The notes beneath the pieces are model-generated. The model was not told the DNA's origin and searched no databases. It saw only the letters and a list, made by a program, of their open reading frames with translations. Of a stretch of DNA of 64,000 nt, positions 42,650 through 49,898 are shown piece by piece. Numbering within the stretch: the first letter of the stretch is position 1; each line of letters opens with the position of its first letter. Made by a program: the position numbers and the translations under genes. This stretch comes from JAGGSN01 sp965603725 (lineage in GTDB: Bacteria; Zixibacteria; MSB-5A5; UBA10806; 4484-95). The stretch is from positions 55,167-119,166 of the forward strand of contig CBFDEC010000004.1 of the NCBI GenBank assembly GCA_965603725.1, given 5' to 3'.

Positions 42650-43162
42650 TTAATCAGTCCGGCCAATATATTGATTAGTTGCTTTTAGTAAATATATTTC
42701 ATCATCATCGCCATCAGCTAATTGCACTACAACAGTCACATCTATTCCCGGTCCCCATTTTGGTCCGCTACTGGCAGAAACATTAATCTGAAACGGTTGA
42801 ATTCCGTAATAGTATTGTCTTTCGGGGCTGTTAATTTCCCACGCTTTATCCCCGTTTATTACCCACATCATAACAATATTAAATGAGTCAGAAATATCCA
42901 GTGAATCGATTTCGTTAACTGCGGCAACAGCTCTGAGTGGTTGACCATCCGGGGGACATATAGGCATAAAATCACGCCAGAGATATGTTTCCAGCGCAAA
43001 GCTGTAATTGTCTATACCAAGCTGTTCGGGAGCGTTAAGCAGTTCTTGAATCGGTACTGAGAGAACGGGGGAATTTGCGCTGGGCTTAGAATCACCGCAA
43101 CCCGGTAAAGAAATCAACAATAATACAATTAGCGTTTTTTCCAGATATCTGAGTATTCTCAT
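42650..43162 (-). CDS. Small predicted lipoprotein of unknown function
   Basis: A 170-residue protein with a clear lipoprotein signal: MRILRYLEKTLIVLLLISLPGC, with Cys22 after Leu-Pro-Gly. I start at 43162 because GGGAG lies just upstream on this strand and the longer frame adds 22 residues before the signal. The mature part has no family I recognise; it has a WRDFMPICPPDGQPLRAVAAVNEID stretch and several beta-like segments. It is transcribed divergently from the GT2 gene. Confidence 0.7.
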   Translation of the reverse strand: MRILRYLEKTLIVLLLISLPGCGDSKPSANSPVLSVPIQELLNAPEQLGIDNYSFALETYLWRDFMPICPPDGQPLRAVAAVNEIDSLDISDSFNIVMMWVINGDKAWEINSPERQYYYGIQPFQINVSASSGPKWGPGIDVTVVVQLADGDDDEIYLLKATNQYIGRTD

Positions 43163-43327
43163 ACTTGATCTCCCGGTTAAGTTGTTAATGGTACCGCTGT
43201 CATTCATAAAATCTGATTCACAAATCATATAATATTTCTTAAAGCCAATGTCAAATGATATCCTTCAAACACCTGTATTTATTACAATTCTATAGACATT
43301 ATATTCCCTTTCATTTAAATTGTTTCT

Positions 43328-43987
43328 ATGAAAACTCTGGTGATAATTCCAGCTTACCAGGTTGCGCCATATCTGAAGAACGTCATCGATGAGGCAAAAA
43401 AATATTTAGAAGATATTCTCGTTGTCGATGATGGCTCTAGTGATGGTTCCGGCGAATTAGCCAGAGATTGCGGCGTTATAGTAATCACCCATGAGACAAA
43501 CAGGGGAAAGGGCGCCGCTTTAAAAACCGGATTTGACTATGCAATCAGGCATGATTATGAGGCGGTTATAACTCTGGATGGCGATGGTCAGCATGACCCG
43601 AAATATATCCCTGGTTTCTTTAAGACCCATGATAAAACCAGGGCCGGGTTGATTATTGGGTCGCGGGTTCATGATAAAGCCGATATGTCATTTCCCCGCC
43701 GCTGTTCTAATTTTCTAACTTCCCGGATACTTTCGTATCTGCTTCATACCCGGATTGAGGATTCGCAATCAGGCCTCAGGTTGATAACCGTTCCACTGCT
43801 TAAAAGAGTGAGGCTGAAATCAGATCGTTATCAGTTGGAGACGGAACTTATTATTAGAGCCATTCAAAATGGCTTCAAGATTAGATTTACTCCGATAAAG
43901 GTAGTATATGGCAAGAACTTCCCCTCGCAGATAAACCACATGGCAGATACTTTCCGCTGGATTAAAATGGTACTGGAGGAAATTTGA
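43328..43987 (+). CDS. Glycosyltransferase family 2, polyprenyl-phosphate mannosyltransferase type
   Basis: A 219-residue soluble GT-A enzyme: VIIPAYQVAPYLKNVIDEA, ILVVDDGSSDGSGELAR (about 30-46), NRGKGAALKTGFDYA and the metal-binding LDGDGQHDP (about 85-93), then IGSRVHDKADMS. These match DPM1/GtrB-type enzymes that load a sugar onto a lipid carrier, but there is no C-terminal membrane segment, as in some family members. No other cell-wall genes are adjacent. There is no convincing ribosome site before the ATG. Confidence 0.88.
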   Translation: MKTLVIIPAYQVAPYLKNVIDEAKKYLEDILVVDDGSSDGSGELARDCGVIVITHETNRGKGAALKTGFDYAIRHDYEAVITLDGDGQHDPKYIPGFFKTHDKTRAGLIIGSRVHDKADMSFPRRCSNFLTSRILSYLLHTRIEDSQSGLRLITVPLLKRVRLKSDRYQLETELIIRAIQNGFKIRFTPIKVVYGKNFPSQINHMADTFRWIKMVLEEI

Positions 43988-44022
43988 GTAAAAAATTTAA
44001 TCGTTCATTGCGGAGTCGGGAA

Positions 44023-44046
44023 CTGGCAGGAATGGGTTCCTGCCAG
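44023..44046 (+). terminator. Strong hairpin after the GT2 gene
   Basis: CTGGCAGGAA (44023-44032) and TTCCTGCCAG (44037-44046) make a perfect 10-base-pair stem with a TGGG loop. It is 36 bases after the GT2 stop and before the surE promoter. The T-run is lacking. Confidence 0.55.
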
Positions 44047-44079
44047 CGCAGTTTAACTATTTATAGACGAACGTTGTTC

Positions 44080-44107
44080 TTGACTTGAACGGTTAGATTT
44101 CTATAAT
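44080..44107 (+). promoter_or_regulatory. Strong housekeeping promoter of surE
   Basis: TTGACT (44080-44085), 16 bases, then a perfect TATAAT (44102-44107). The surE ATG is at 44117, so transcription should begin at or within a few bases of the start codon. Confidence 0.65.
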
Positions 44108-44116
44108 TTGCAAATT

Positions 44117-44878
44117 ATGAGAATTCTTTTAACAAACGATGACGGCTACTTCGCTCCGGGATTGGTTGCTCTTAGGAAGTATCTGTCTAAATATTTCAAG
44201 GTTGTGGTTGTCGCCCCAGACCGTGACCGTTCCGGCGCCTCGCACTCTTTAACCGTTACCCGTCCGCTCAGGGTAGATAAGATCGAGAAGGATTACTATG
44301 CGGTGGATGGCACTCCCACCGACGCTGTCATGATTGCTTTGTATTGCCTTCTCAAGCAGAAAAAACCGGATATCATTGTGTCTGGAATTAACAGCGGCGC
44401 CAACATGGGAGAGGATGTTACTTACTCCGGCACTGTTGCTGCCGCTATTGAAAGCACTCTTTTAGGTTTTCCCTCGATTGCCGTATCGCTCGCCGGTAAT
44501 GAAAGCGCAAATTATCTTGACCTAAAGGAGTACTCTAAAGCGTCACAGTTCACAAGAAAGGCCATAAACTTAATTGTCAGGAAAGGGCTGCCTGACGGAG
44601 TATTTCTGAATATAAACGTTCCCATGGGCAAGAATGTTGATACTCGAAAATACAGAATCACTCAGCTTGGTAAGCGTGTTTATGATGATGTGATTACCGA
44701 AAAAATCGACCCTCGCGGTGAGCGCTACTACTGGATCGCCGGGCGGGCAAGGGTTACCGGTAAAGGCCCCGATACCGATTTTGGCGCCGTTGAAAGAAAA
44801 TTGATTTCTGTGACTCCATTGGCAGTGGATACCGCCGCAAGAGATTTCGTCAAAGAACTGAAAACTTGGAATTTTTGA
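44117..44878 (+). CDS. surE: 5'/3'-nucleotidase SurE
   Basis: SurE is a stationary-phase survival phosphatase acting on nucleoside monophosphates. The 253-residue product opens with the metal-binding MRILLTNDDGYFAPGL (Asp8-Asp9), then VVVAPDRDRSGASHSLTV (about 31-48), YAVDGTPTDAVMIAL and VSGINSGANMGEDVTYSGTVAAA (about 89-111), all family signatures. The ATG at 44117 is chosen over a TTG at 44108 because it gives the standard N-terminus and lies right after the promoter; there is no ribosome site, consistent with a leaderless message. Confidence 0.96.
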   Translation: MRILLTNDDGYFAPGLVALRKYLSKYFKVVVVAPDRDRSGASHSLTVTRPLRVDKIEKDYYAVDGTPTDAVMIALYCLLKQKKPDIIVSGINSGANMGEDVTYSGTVAAAIESTLLGFPSIAVSLAGNESANYLDLKEYSKASQFTRKAINLIVRKGLPDGVFLNINVPMGKNVDTRKYRITQLGKRVYDDVITEKIDPRGERYYWIAGRARVTGKGPDTDFGAVERKLISVTPLAVDTAARDFVKELKTWNF

Positions 44879-45060
44879 ATAAACAGTCATAAAAACATTT
44901 TTTGTCAGGCTGCAGTCAGGCGTTTTAATCGAGCATTTAAGTAACCGTATGAATAGCAATAAATTACGATATGTTTTTCGAATAAAATAAATGCAACAAT
45001 TTGATGGAAATATCGGTATTCATAGATAGGAGTGTGTTAGAGGATTTTTATTTAATTAAA

Positions 45061-45090
45061 TTGGCGTTATTATCGATATTATGATATAAT
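45061..45090 (+). promoter_or_regulatory. Candidate promoter of the TPR protein gene
   Basis: TTGGCG (45061-45066), 18 bases and a perfect TATAAT (45085-45090), 36 bases before the start codon. Confidence 0.45.
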
Positions 45091-45125
45091 GGAGAAGATA
45101 AGACAGGATAAAAAAAGGATTGAAA

Positions 45126-46577
45126 ATGGCTAAAAAGATTATACTTGTGTCTTTTATCGGCCTTCTGATCTTTTCCGTAATTTATGCATTAAGTGGGAAA
45201 AAGAAATATACTACTTCATCCGATCAGGCATATCAGGCCTATTTAGCCGGTGAAGAACTTATGCAAAAGTTGTATTATGTTGATGCCATACCCGAATTTG
45301 AAAAAGCGGTTAGAATCGATACCAATTTTGCTATGGCATATATAATGCTTGGTGAATTGTACAACATGCATGATAATAAAGATGATGCCCAAAAAAGCGT
45401 CGAAAAAGCTGTTTCACTATTTCCAATGATTACAGAAAAAGAACAATTAATAATCTCAGTTTACCAGTGCGGGATAAACGAGGATATGGAATCCAGAAGA
45501 AAGAACTGTGATGAATTAATTCTGAAATACCCAAACAGTCTTGAGGCTCACAAATATAAAGCGACCCATTTCACGGAAGATCGCGATTTTAAAAACGCAA
45601 TTATTGAATTTGAACAAATTATAGAAGATGAACCGGATTACGCCCCGGCATATAATATGCTGGGATATCTAAACTACTGGAATAGAGATTATAATGAAGC
45701 TTTATTATATATTAAAAAATATTCAATAGTAGCCGGCAAACAGGCTAACCCTCATGATTCATACGGCGAGATTTTGATGAACATGGGGCGCTACGACGAG
45801 GCGATTAAGGAGTTTGAAACCGCCAACAAGATTAAGTCCGATTTAGATTTTGTCCTGCATCATCTAGGACAAGTAAACCGCGAAATAGGCCGTTATCGTG
45901 ATGCCATAGGCTATTTTGAACGGGCTAAGGAATTTGCTCGAAACGAGGGATATGCTGCAAGGGCTGAGGAGCAGATAGCCTACTCTAAATATCTGCATGG
46001 AGAAAAAGAACAGGCTTTAGAACTACTTGATAATATTTACAAAGAACATCCTGAGTGGTTCAGTGTTGCAACTTATCGCGGAATAGTGGCTGCGGGATTA
46101 AAAAAATTCGATATTGCTGATACCTGTATAGATGATCTAAATAGAATGCTCGAAAAAGCTGATAGTTCCGGCGCCAGCCAGTATTATAAAAATGAAATTA
46201 TTATCCACAGAGAGGCTTTGCTCGGGAAAATCGCCTTGATGAAGGAAAATTATGATGAGGCGATCAATGTATATAATAACATTGCTGAATTAAGCAATCT
46301 GCCAGGATTGGTTATGATGAAATTCCTGCTTGGTAAATCCCATTTATATGCTGGAAAATTAGATCTTGCCGAAGAGATATTGCTAAATAACCTGAATGAC
46401 AATCCCAATCATCCATATACTCTGTTCTTTCTCGCGAAAGTATACAAGGAGAAGGACAATCCTGAGAAACAGAAACAAATGCTCTTAACATATTTATCGG
46501 TTATGTCCGGCGCTGATGAGGATATTAGGGATGTAATTGAAGCTCGCCAACAACTTGATTCTCTGGTCGAAATGTAA
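45126..46577 (+). CDS. Membrane-anchored TPR protein
   Basis: A 483-residue protein with one N-terminal hydrophobic segment (about 3-21, IILVSFIGLLIFSVIYAL), so the rest is anchored outside the cytoplasmic membrane or secreted. From residue 35 to the end it is tetratricopeptide repeats, for example AYIMLGELYNMHDNKDDAQK, APAYNMLGYLNYWNRDYNEA and DSYGEILMNMGRYDEAIKEF. There is no catalytic domain; it probably scaffolds protein contacts. ATG 45126 is preferred over TTG 45120 because AAGGA is well spaced from it. Confidence 0.8.
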   Translation: MAKKIILVSFIGLLIFSVIYALSGKKKYTTSSDQAYQAYLAGEELMQKLYYVDAIPEFEKAVRIDTNFAMAYIMLGELYNMHDNKDDAQKSVEKAVSLFPMITEKEQLIISVYQCGINEDMESRRKNCDELILKYPNSLEAHKYKATHFTEDRDFKNAIIEFEQIIEDEPDYAPAYNMLGYLNYWNRDYNEALLYIKKYSIVAGKQANPHDSYGEILMNMGRYDEAIKEFETANKIKSDLDFVLHHLGQVNREIGRYRDAIGYFERAKEFARNEGYAARAEEQIAYSKYLHGEKEQALELLDNIYKEHPEWFSVATYRGIVAAGLKKFDIADTCIDDLNRMLEKADSSGASQYYKNEIIIHREALLGKIALMKENYDEAINVYNNIAELSNLPGLVMMKFLLGKSHLYAGKLDLAEEILLNNLNDNPNHPYTLFFLAKVYKEKDNPEKQKQMLLTYLSVMSGADEDIRDVIEARQQLDSLVEM

Positions 46578-46658
46578 GCTGAGCATAATCATTCGATAAT
46601 AACATTATCAACAAAATCATTACTGTCCGGTGTTATATACATTATCTGTCTGTTATCA

Positions 46659-46676
46659 TCCCTGCGCAAACAGGGA
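46659..46676. repeat. REP-like palindrome, family 2
   Basis: TCCCTG (46659) and CAGGGA (46671-46676) pair around CGCAAA, followed by TCCAT, related to the hairpin at 42544-42561. It lies in the 224-base gap before tRNA-Glu, which otherwise holds nothing I can identify. Confidence 0.55.
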
Positions 46677-46801
46677 TCCATTTTTTATGAAGCATTCAAT
46701 GATTATTTAAAAATAGGCAATATCTTTAAGCAGTTACATTAAAATTTTCAAAATATAATCTTGACAGCCTGGTAATATCATATATATTGTCAGCGACTTT
46801 T

Positions 46802-46875
46802 GTCCCCATCGTCTAGCCCGGTCAGGACATCGCCCTTTCACGGCGACAGCAGGGGTTCGAATCCCCTTGGGGACG
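46802..46875 (+). tRNA. tRNA-Glu (anticodon TTC)
   Basis: A cloverleaf of 74 bases without CCA. GTCCCCA (46802) pairs with TGGGGAC (46868-46874), discriminator G. The anticodon stem TCGCC/GGCGA encloses CTTTCAC, giving TTC for glutamate. The T-arm has GGTTCGAATCC. CCA is not encoded, unlike the other two tRNAs here. Confidence 0.94.
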
Positions 46876-47013
46876 GTTGTAATCCCCCGAATAGCAACGA
46901 GTTGCGAGTATTGATTTCTGTCAAGCGCCATACATGTGCCAGCTAATTTTGAATGCGGCTAAGTTGCGGCATATCCAGCAATAGCTTAAAATGACCATTG
47001 AACACGATTTTTC

Positions 47014-47042
47014 TTGACAGGGCAGAAAGTAAAATCTATCTT
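47014..47042 (+). promoter_or_regulatory. Candidate promoter of the two-dockerin gene
   Basis: TTGACA (47014-47019), 17 bases, TATCTT (47037-47042). The -35 box is perfect and the -10 box matches in four of six positions. The leader would be about 110 bases. Confidence 0.45.
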
Positions 47043-47156
47043 AACAATATAATCACTGTGGGGGAAGCTGTATTTACCCCCAATTGAAAATACTATCATA
47101 ACCTCAAAGAAGGTTGGCTGGAAAGTTTACAAACATTTTTAAACAAGGAGAAGAAG

Positions 47157-48395
47157 ATGAGAAGCGTTAACGTCGCTTGCTTTGCGGCATTACTATGTGC
47201 AATTGCCGGGTCTTGCATAATAAATCCAGAAGCTAAGGCGCAAGAAACCTACGAATATCTCCCCGGCGATGTCAACATGGCTTACGGAAACTGGCCGCCT
47301 GTGGTCATGCCGGATGATGTGCTTTATTTTTTAAGTGGCGGTCCACCTTGCTTATTAGATGGTTTCTGGGCCTCAGTAGACATTAATGGCGACTGCTGTA
47401 TAACAGGAGGTGATGTTACAGCTTTGGTGGGATACTTTGTTGATGGCGGCGGTCTTTCATATTGCCCGGACTATGAATCTATGTGGCCGACACCTGATGA
47501 ACTGCCTGATGATCCTCCTCCTGACTGGCCGCCCTGTGAAGCGCCGCCGCTGGAACCGCCTGAAGACGATGTTTTTATCTGGTTTGGCAACCTGGATGAG
47601 TCTCCTATAATCGCAAATATAAATGATAGAGTTTGTGTTGATGTTTATATCCAGACGCCAAACTCAGCCTATATAGCTGATATGCACATTCCTGTCGGTA
47701 TAGAAAATCAATACATTGATGATTTTCTTACTGCAGACCACCAATATTTTTACCCGCTTACTGATTGGGATAATATTATCACCCGTCAGTTTGGTTCGCC
47801 GCCTAATCCAACCGGCTGGTCGAGTCAATCAATATTAGCCTTTGATTCTAGCGTATGGCTTCATTTTGAAACGCCACAATTAATTATGAAGATTGCCGTT
47901 CAAACTGTTAATGATCCTGAGTTGGCAGGAAATACCGTTCAATGCATCGGCATAGGCAGCCATCCCGATGGTTGGCCCTTCTGTGTTGGGGATACACTGG
48001 GGATATTTGACTACCCTATTACTGAGTATATAAGTCCGGTATTCTTTAACTATCCCTACCTCCCCGGCGACGTCAACATGGCTTTAGGTATCTGGCCGCC
48101 GCAATGTATCGGCGGCGACGTTACCTATCTTGTTGGATACTTCATCGGCGGCGGTCAGGAGTCATGCCTGCTGACCGGTTTCTGGGCTTCGGCAGATATT
48201 AACGGCGACTGTCTCATCATCGGTGGCGACGTAACTGCTCTGGTAGGCTACTTTGTTGCTGGCGGCAATTTGGTACCCTGCCCCGATTATGAGCCGGTCT
48301 GGCCTCCTGTTCCTGAAGAAGCTCCTGCTGGCTGGCCGAACTGTGAGACGCCTGTGATAAACAGCGAAGTTATTCCGACTGGGCGAGGAAAATAA
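47157..48395 (+). CDS. Secreted protein with two dockerin-like modules
   Basis: A 412-residue exported protein with a signal peptide (about 1-29, ending AKA-QE). A dockerin-like module follows at once (about 34-125), then a beta-rich middle domain (about 135-295, FIWFGNLDESPIIANINDRV onward, resembling cohesin-type or adhesion beta domains), and a second dockerin-like module (about 300-405). Each module has a stretched first loop (GDVNMA.G.WPP...GD), a canonical calcium loop (D-x-N-G-D-C-x-I-x-G-G-D), and four invariant Cys ending in a WP.C.TP segment. A dockerin directly after the signal peptide is unusual. Start has AAGGAG 8 bases upstream. Partner and ligand are unknown. Confidence 0.75.
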   Translation: MRSVNVACFAALLCAIAGSCIINPEAKAQETYEYLPGDVNMAYGNWPPVVMPDDVLYFLSGGPPCLLDGFWASVDINGDCCITGGDVTALVGYFVDGGGLSYCPDYESMWPTPDELPDDPPPDWPPCEAPPLEPPEDDVFIWFGNLDESPIIANINDRVCVDVYIQTPNSAYIADMHIPVGIENQYIDDFLTADHQYFYPLTDWDNIITRQFGSPPNPTGWSSQSILAFDSSVWLHFETPQLIMKIAVQTVNDPELAGNTVQCIGIGSHPDGWPFCVGDTLGIFDYPITEYISPVFFNYPYLPGDVNMALGIWPPQCIGGDVTYLVGYFIGGGQESCLLTGFWASADINGDCLIIGGDVTALVGYFVAGGNLVPCPDYEPVWPPVPEEAPAGWPNCETPVINSEVIPTGRGK

Positions 48396-48471
48396 AATCC
48401 GGGCGGCTCATTTTACAGAAACAAAGAAAATGGTATTGCTGAAATAATAATAGGTAAACAAAGAAGAGAAT

Positions 48472-48499
48472 AAGGCGGCCCTTCATGGCAGCCTTTTTT
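48472..48499 (+). terminator. Rho-independent terminator of the two-dockerin gene
   Basis: AAGGCGGCC (48472-48480) pairs with GGCAGCCTT (48487-48495) with one mismatch around CTTCAT, followed by a T-run to 48499. A closely related hairpin ends the BNR gene at 61495. Confidence 0.8.
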
Positions 48500-48563
48500 A
48501 TTGGGCATGTTAAATACCTCAAACTGTTTTTGCAAAAAATCGGGGAAACTTCCACGTTAACAG

Positions 48564-48583
48564 GCGGCTCTTTCCAGAGCCGC
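48564..48583. terminator. Hairpin upstream of the small Lys-rich gene
   Basis: GCGGCTC (48564-48570) pairs with GAGCCGC (48577-48583) around TTTCCA. It has no T-run and lies 73 bases before the 31-codon gene; it may be a leader structure. Confidence 0.35.
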
Positions 48584-48656
48584 TGCTTGTTAATAATAAA
48601 AAGGGAATTTTAATTGTCGACGAGACGCTAAATGGCAAACCGAAAGGAGTCACACC

Positions 48657-48752
48657 ATGGGAGACAAAGGCGGGAAAAAGGATAAGAACAAGAGTCAGAA
48701 ACAGAAAAAAAGAAAACAGGAACAAAAAACAAAAAAAAAGCAGGATAAGTAA
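48657..48752 (+). CDS. Small Lys-rich protein (31 residues)
   Basis: ATG 48657 opens a 31-codon frame ending TAA 48752, preceded by a strong AAAGGAG 8 bases upstream. The product starts MGDKGGKKDKNKSQKQKK and is over half Lys/Gln/Arg. Small proteins beginning MGDKG..KDK and rich in Lys occur as hypothetical proteins in many bacteria, so this looks like a member; function is unknown. A low-complexity A-rich stretch could mimic such a frame, but the ribosome site and the MGDKG start argue for a real gene. Confidence 0.55.
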   Translation: MGDKGGKKDKNKSQKQKKRKQEQKTKKKQDK

Positions 48753-49140
48753 CAGAAGAGCACTCCGATTCCCAATAGTTGAACATCAGGACGACATTGA
48801 AGCCAACCATGCAAGTAGCCGACGCCATATGGCTAACCCAACTGCGAATCGGTTACATTTAAGGTCGGGGGTAGGGTTGTGCCCAGAGATTCTCGGGAAT
48901 AAGGGTAAGGGGTGGTTAGCCGGCTTGGCCAACCCCTGATGATCTGCCAGCTGAAGCGCCGGATGGTTAGACGAACTGCGGACTACCAACAGTGTACTAA
49001 TCAAGACTTAACCTGACGGTCACACTGTTTCTGTCGTTAAGTTTTTATTCAGCATTTTCTCTTTTACCAGCGGTATCGAATTCTGAAACGTGACCTGCCT
49101 ATTGTCGTTTCCAGCAAAAGTGTGCAGACGCATCTTGGGA

Positions 49141-49166
49141 TCAGTTCATGCTCCGCTACGAACTGA
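49141..49166. repeat. REP-like palindrome, family 1, inverted copy
   Basis: TCAGTTC (49141) and GAACTGA (49160-49166) pair around ATGCTCCGCTAC. Read on the opposite strand, it matches the element at 42412-42443 apart from a few changes. Confidence 0.65.
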
Positions 49167-49173
49167 CACAACG

Positions 49174-49212
49174 CTAAATATATAAAAATAATGTGTAATC
49201 CTGTCATATTTC
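49174..49212. repeat. 39-base direct repeat, copy A
   Basis: CTAAATATATAAAAATAATG, then TGTAATCCTGTCATATTTC. A near-identical copy is at 49533-49571, in the same orientation. Together they flank about 320 bases with no gene. Confidence 0.7.
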
Positions 49213-49396
49213 AGGACTTTCCCCGAAAATTCCGGTAAATTCTTTATAATATAATATATTTCATAGAGTTAACGTTTTTAGAAAGTGGAAATTATAGATT
49301 TTTAAAAATGGGGAAACTTTTTAACGATTTTGAATAGGTCGGTCATACGACCCGTCTAGGGTTCCAACCAGCGGAAGCGGACGAAGTCCTTTATTC

Positions 49397-49497
49397 AACA
49401 CCCGACATTTTGACTTCGATCTGCGATTTGCTAAAGGGAAGAGGGTTATATTGTTGCGAGATGTGTCGGGGTGTTCATTCGTCCGCCTAAGGCGGAC
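49397..49497. repeat. Inverted-repeat structure between the direct repeats
   Basis: AACACCCGACAT (49397-49408) faces ATGTGTCGGGGTGTT (49461-49475), nearly complementary arms separated by about 50 bases, and a perfect small hairpin GTCCGCC-TAA-GGCGGAC follows at 49481-49497. I see no coding frame here. Confidence 0.5.
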
Positions 49498-49532
49498 TCA
49501 TTCAGAACCCGGCCTGCTGCGTTTAAAAAAAA

Positions 49533-49571
49533 CTAAATATGTAAAAATAATGTGTAAATCCGTCATATTTC
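49533..49571. repeat. 39-base direct repeat, copy B
   Basis: CTAAATATGTAAAAATAATG, then TGTAAATCCGTCATATTTC, matching copy A with a few changes. It runs up to the -35 box of the promoter at 49574. Confidence 0.7.
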
Positions 49572-49573
49572 TC

Positions 49574-49601
49574 TTGACATGATTTCTTGGAATGTTATAT
49601 T
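49574..49601 (+). promoter_or_regulatory. Promoter of the 2388-residue protein gene
   Basis: A perfect TTGACA (49574-49579), 16 bases, TATATT (49596-49601). It leaves a leader of about 290 bases, which contains a 7-base-pair hairpin TTATCAC-TGGAG-GTGATAA at 49775-49793 and otherwise nothing recognised. Confidence 0.55.
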
Positions 49602-49898
49602 ATTAGTGTTAAGTACAAATATTGTTGAAAAAATAGTGTAAACTGGTATTGCTTCAACACAAGACTTTTTTGAAATTACTAATACTAATGTTTAGCAAGC
49701 GATTGTTAAATTGGCAATAAAAGAATCAGTTAGTTCAAGAAATTTGTTTCTTGAGAACTGTGGAACGTTAATTTTTATCACTGGAGGTGATAACTTTTAA
49801 AAACAATTAAAAAACTCGAGATAATTAATTAACCAGGGAATCAGGTAAGTTCACGAGTAAGTTAAAACAAAAAATATTTTAAAATTAAGGAGAAGTTT

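Noticed and set aside
46576..46596. Sigma-28-like boxes before tRNA-Glu
   Set aside because: TAAGCTGA and TTCGATAA are only 9 bases apart, and a flagellar promoter for a tRNA gene makes little sense.
48519..49004. Several minus-strand frames in the 1.5 kb gap
   Set aside because: Compositionally odd (Phe/Leu/Ser runs are the complement of A-rich DNA), lacking ribosome sites, and overlapping the better-supported 31-codon gene.
48780..49010. Possible group II intron or retron remnant
   Set aside because: A few short strings recall intron domains, but I see no domain V hairpin, no reverse transcriptase frame and no clear boundaries.
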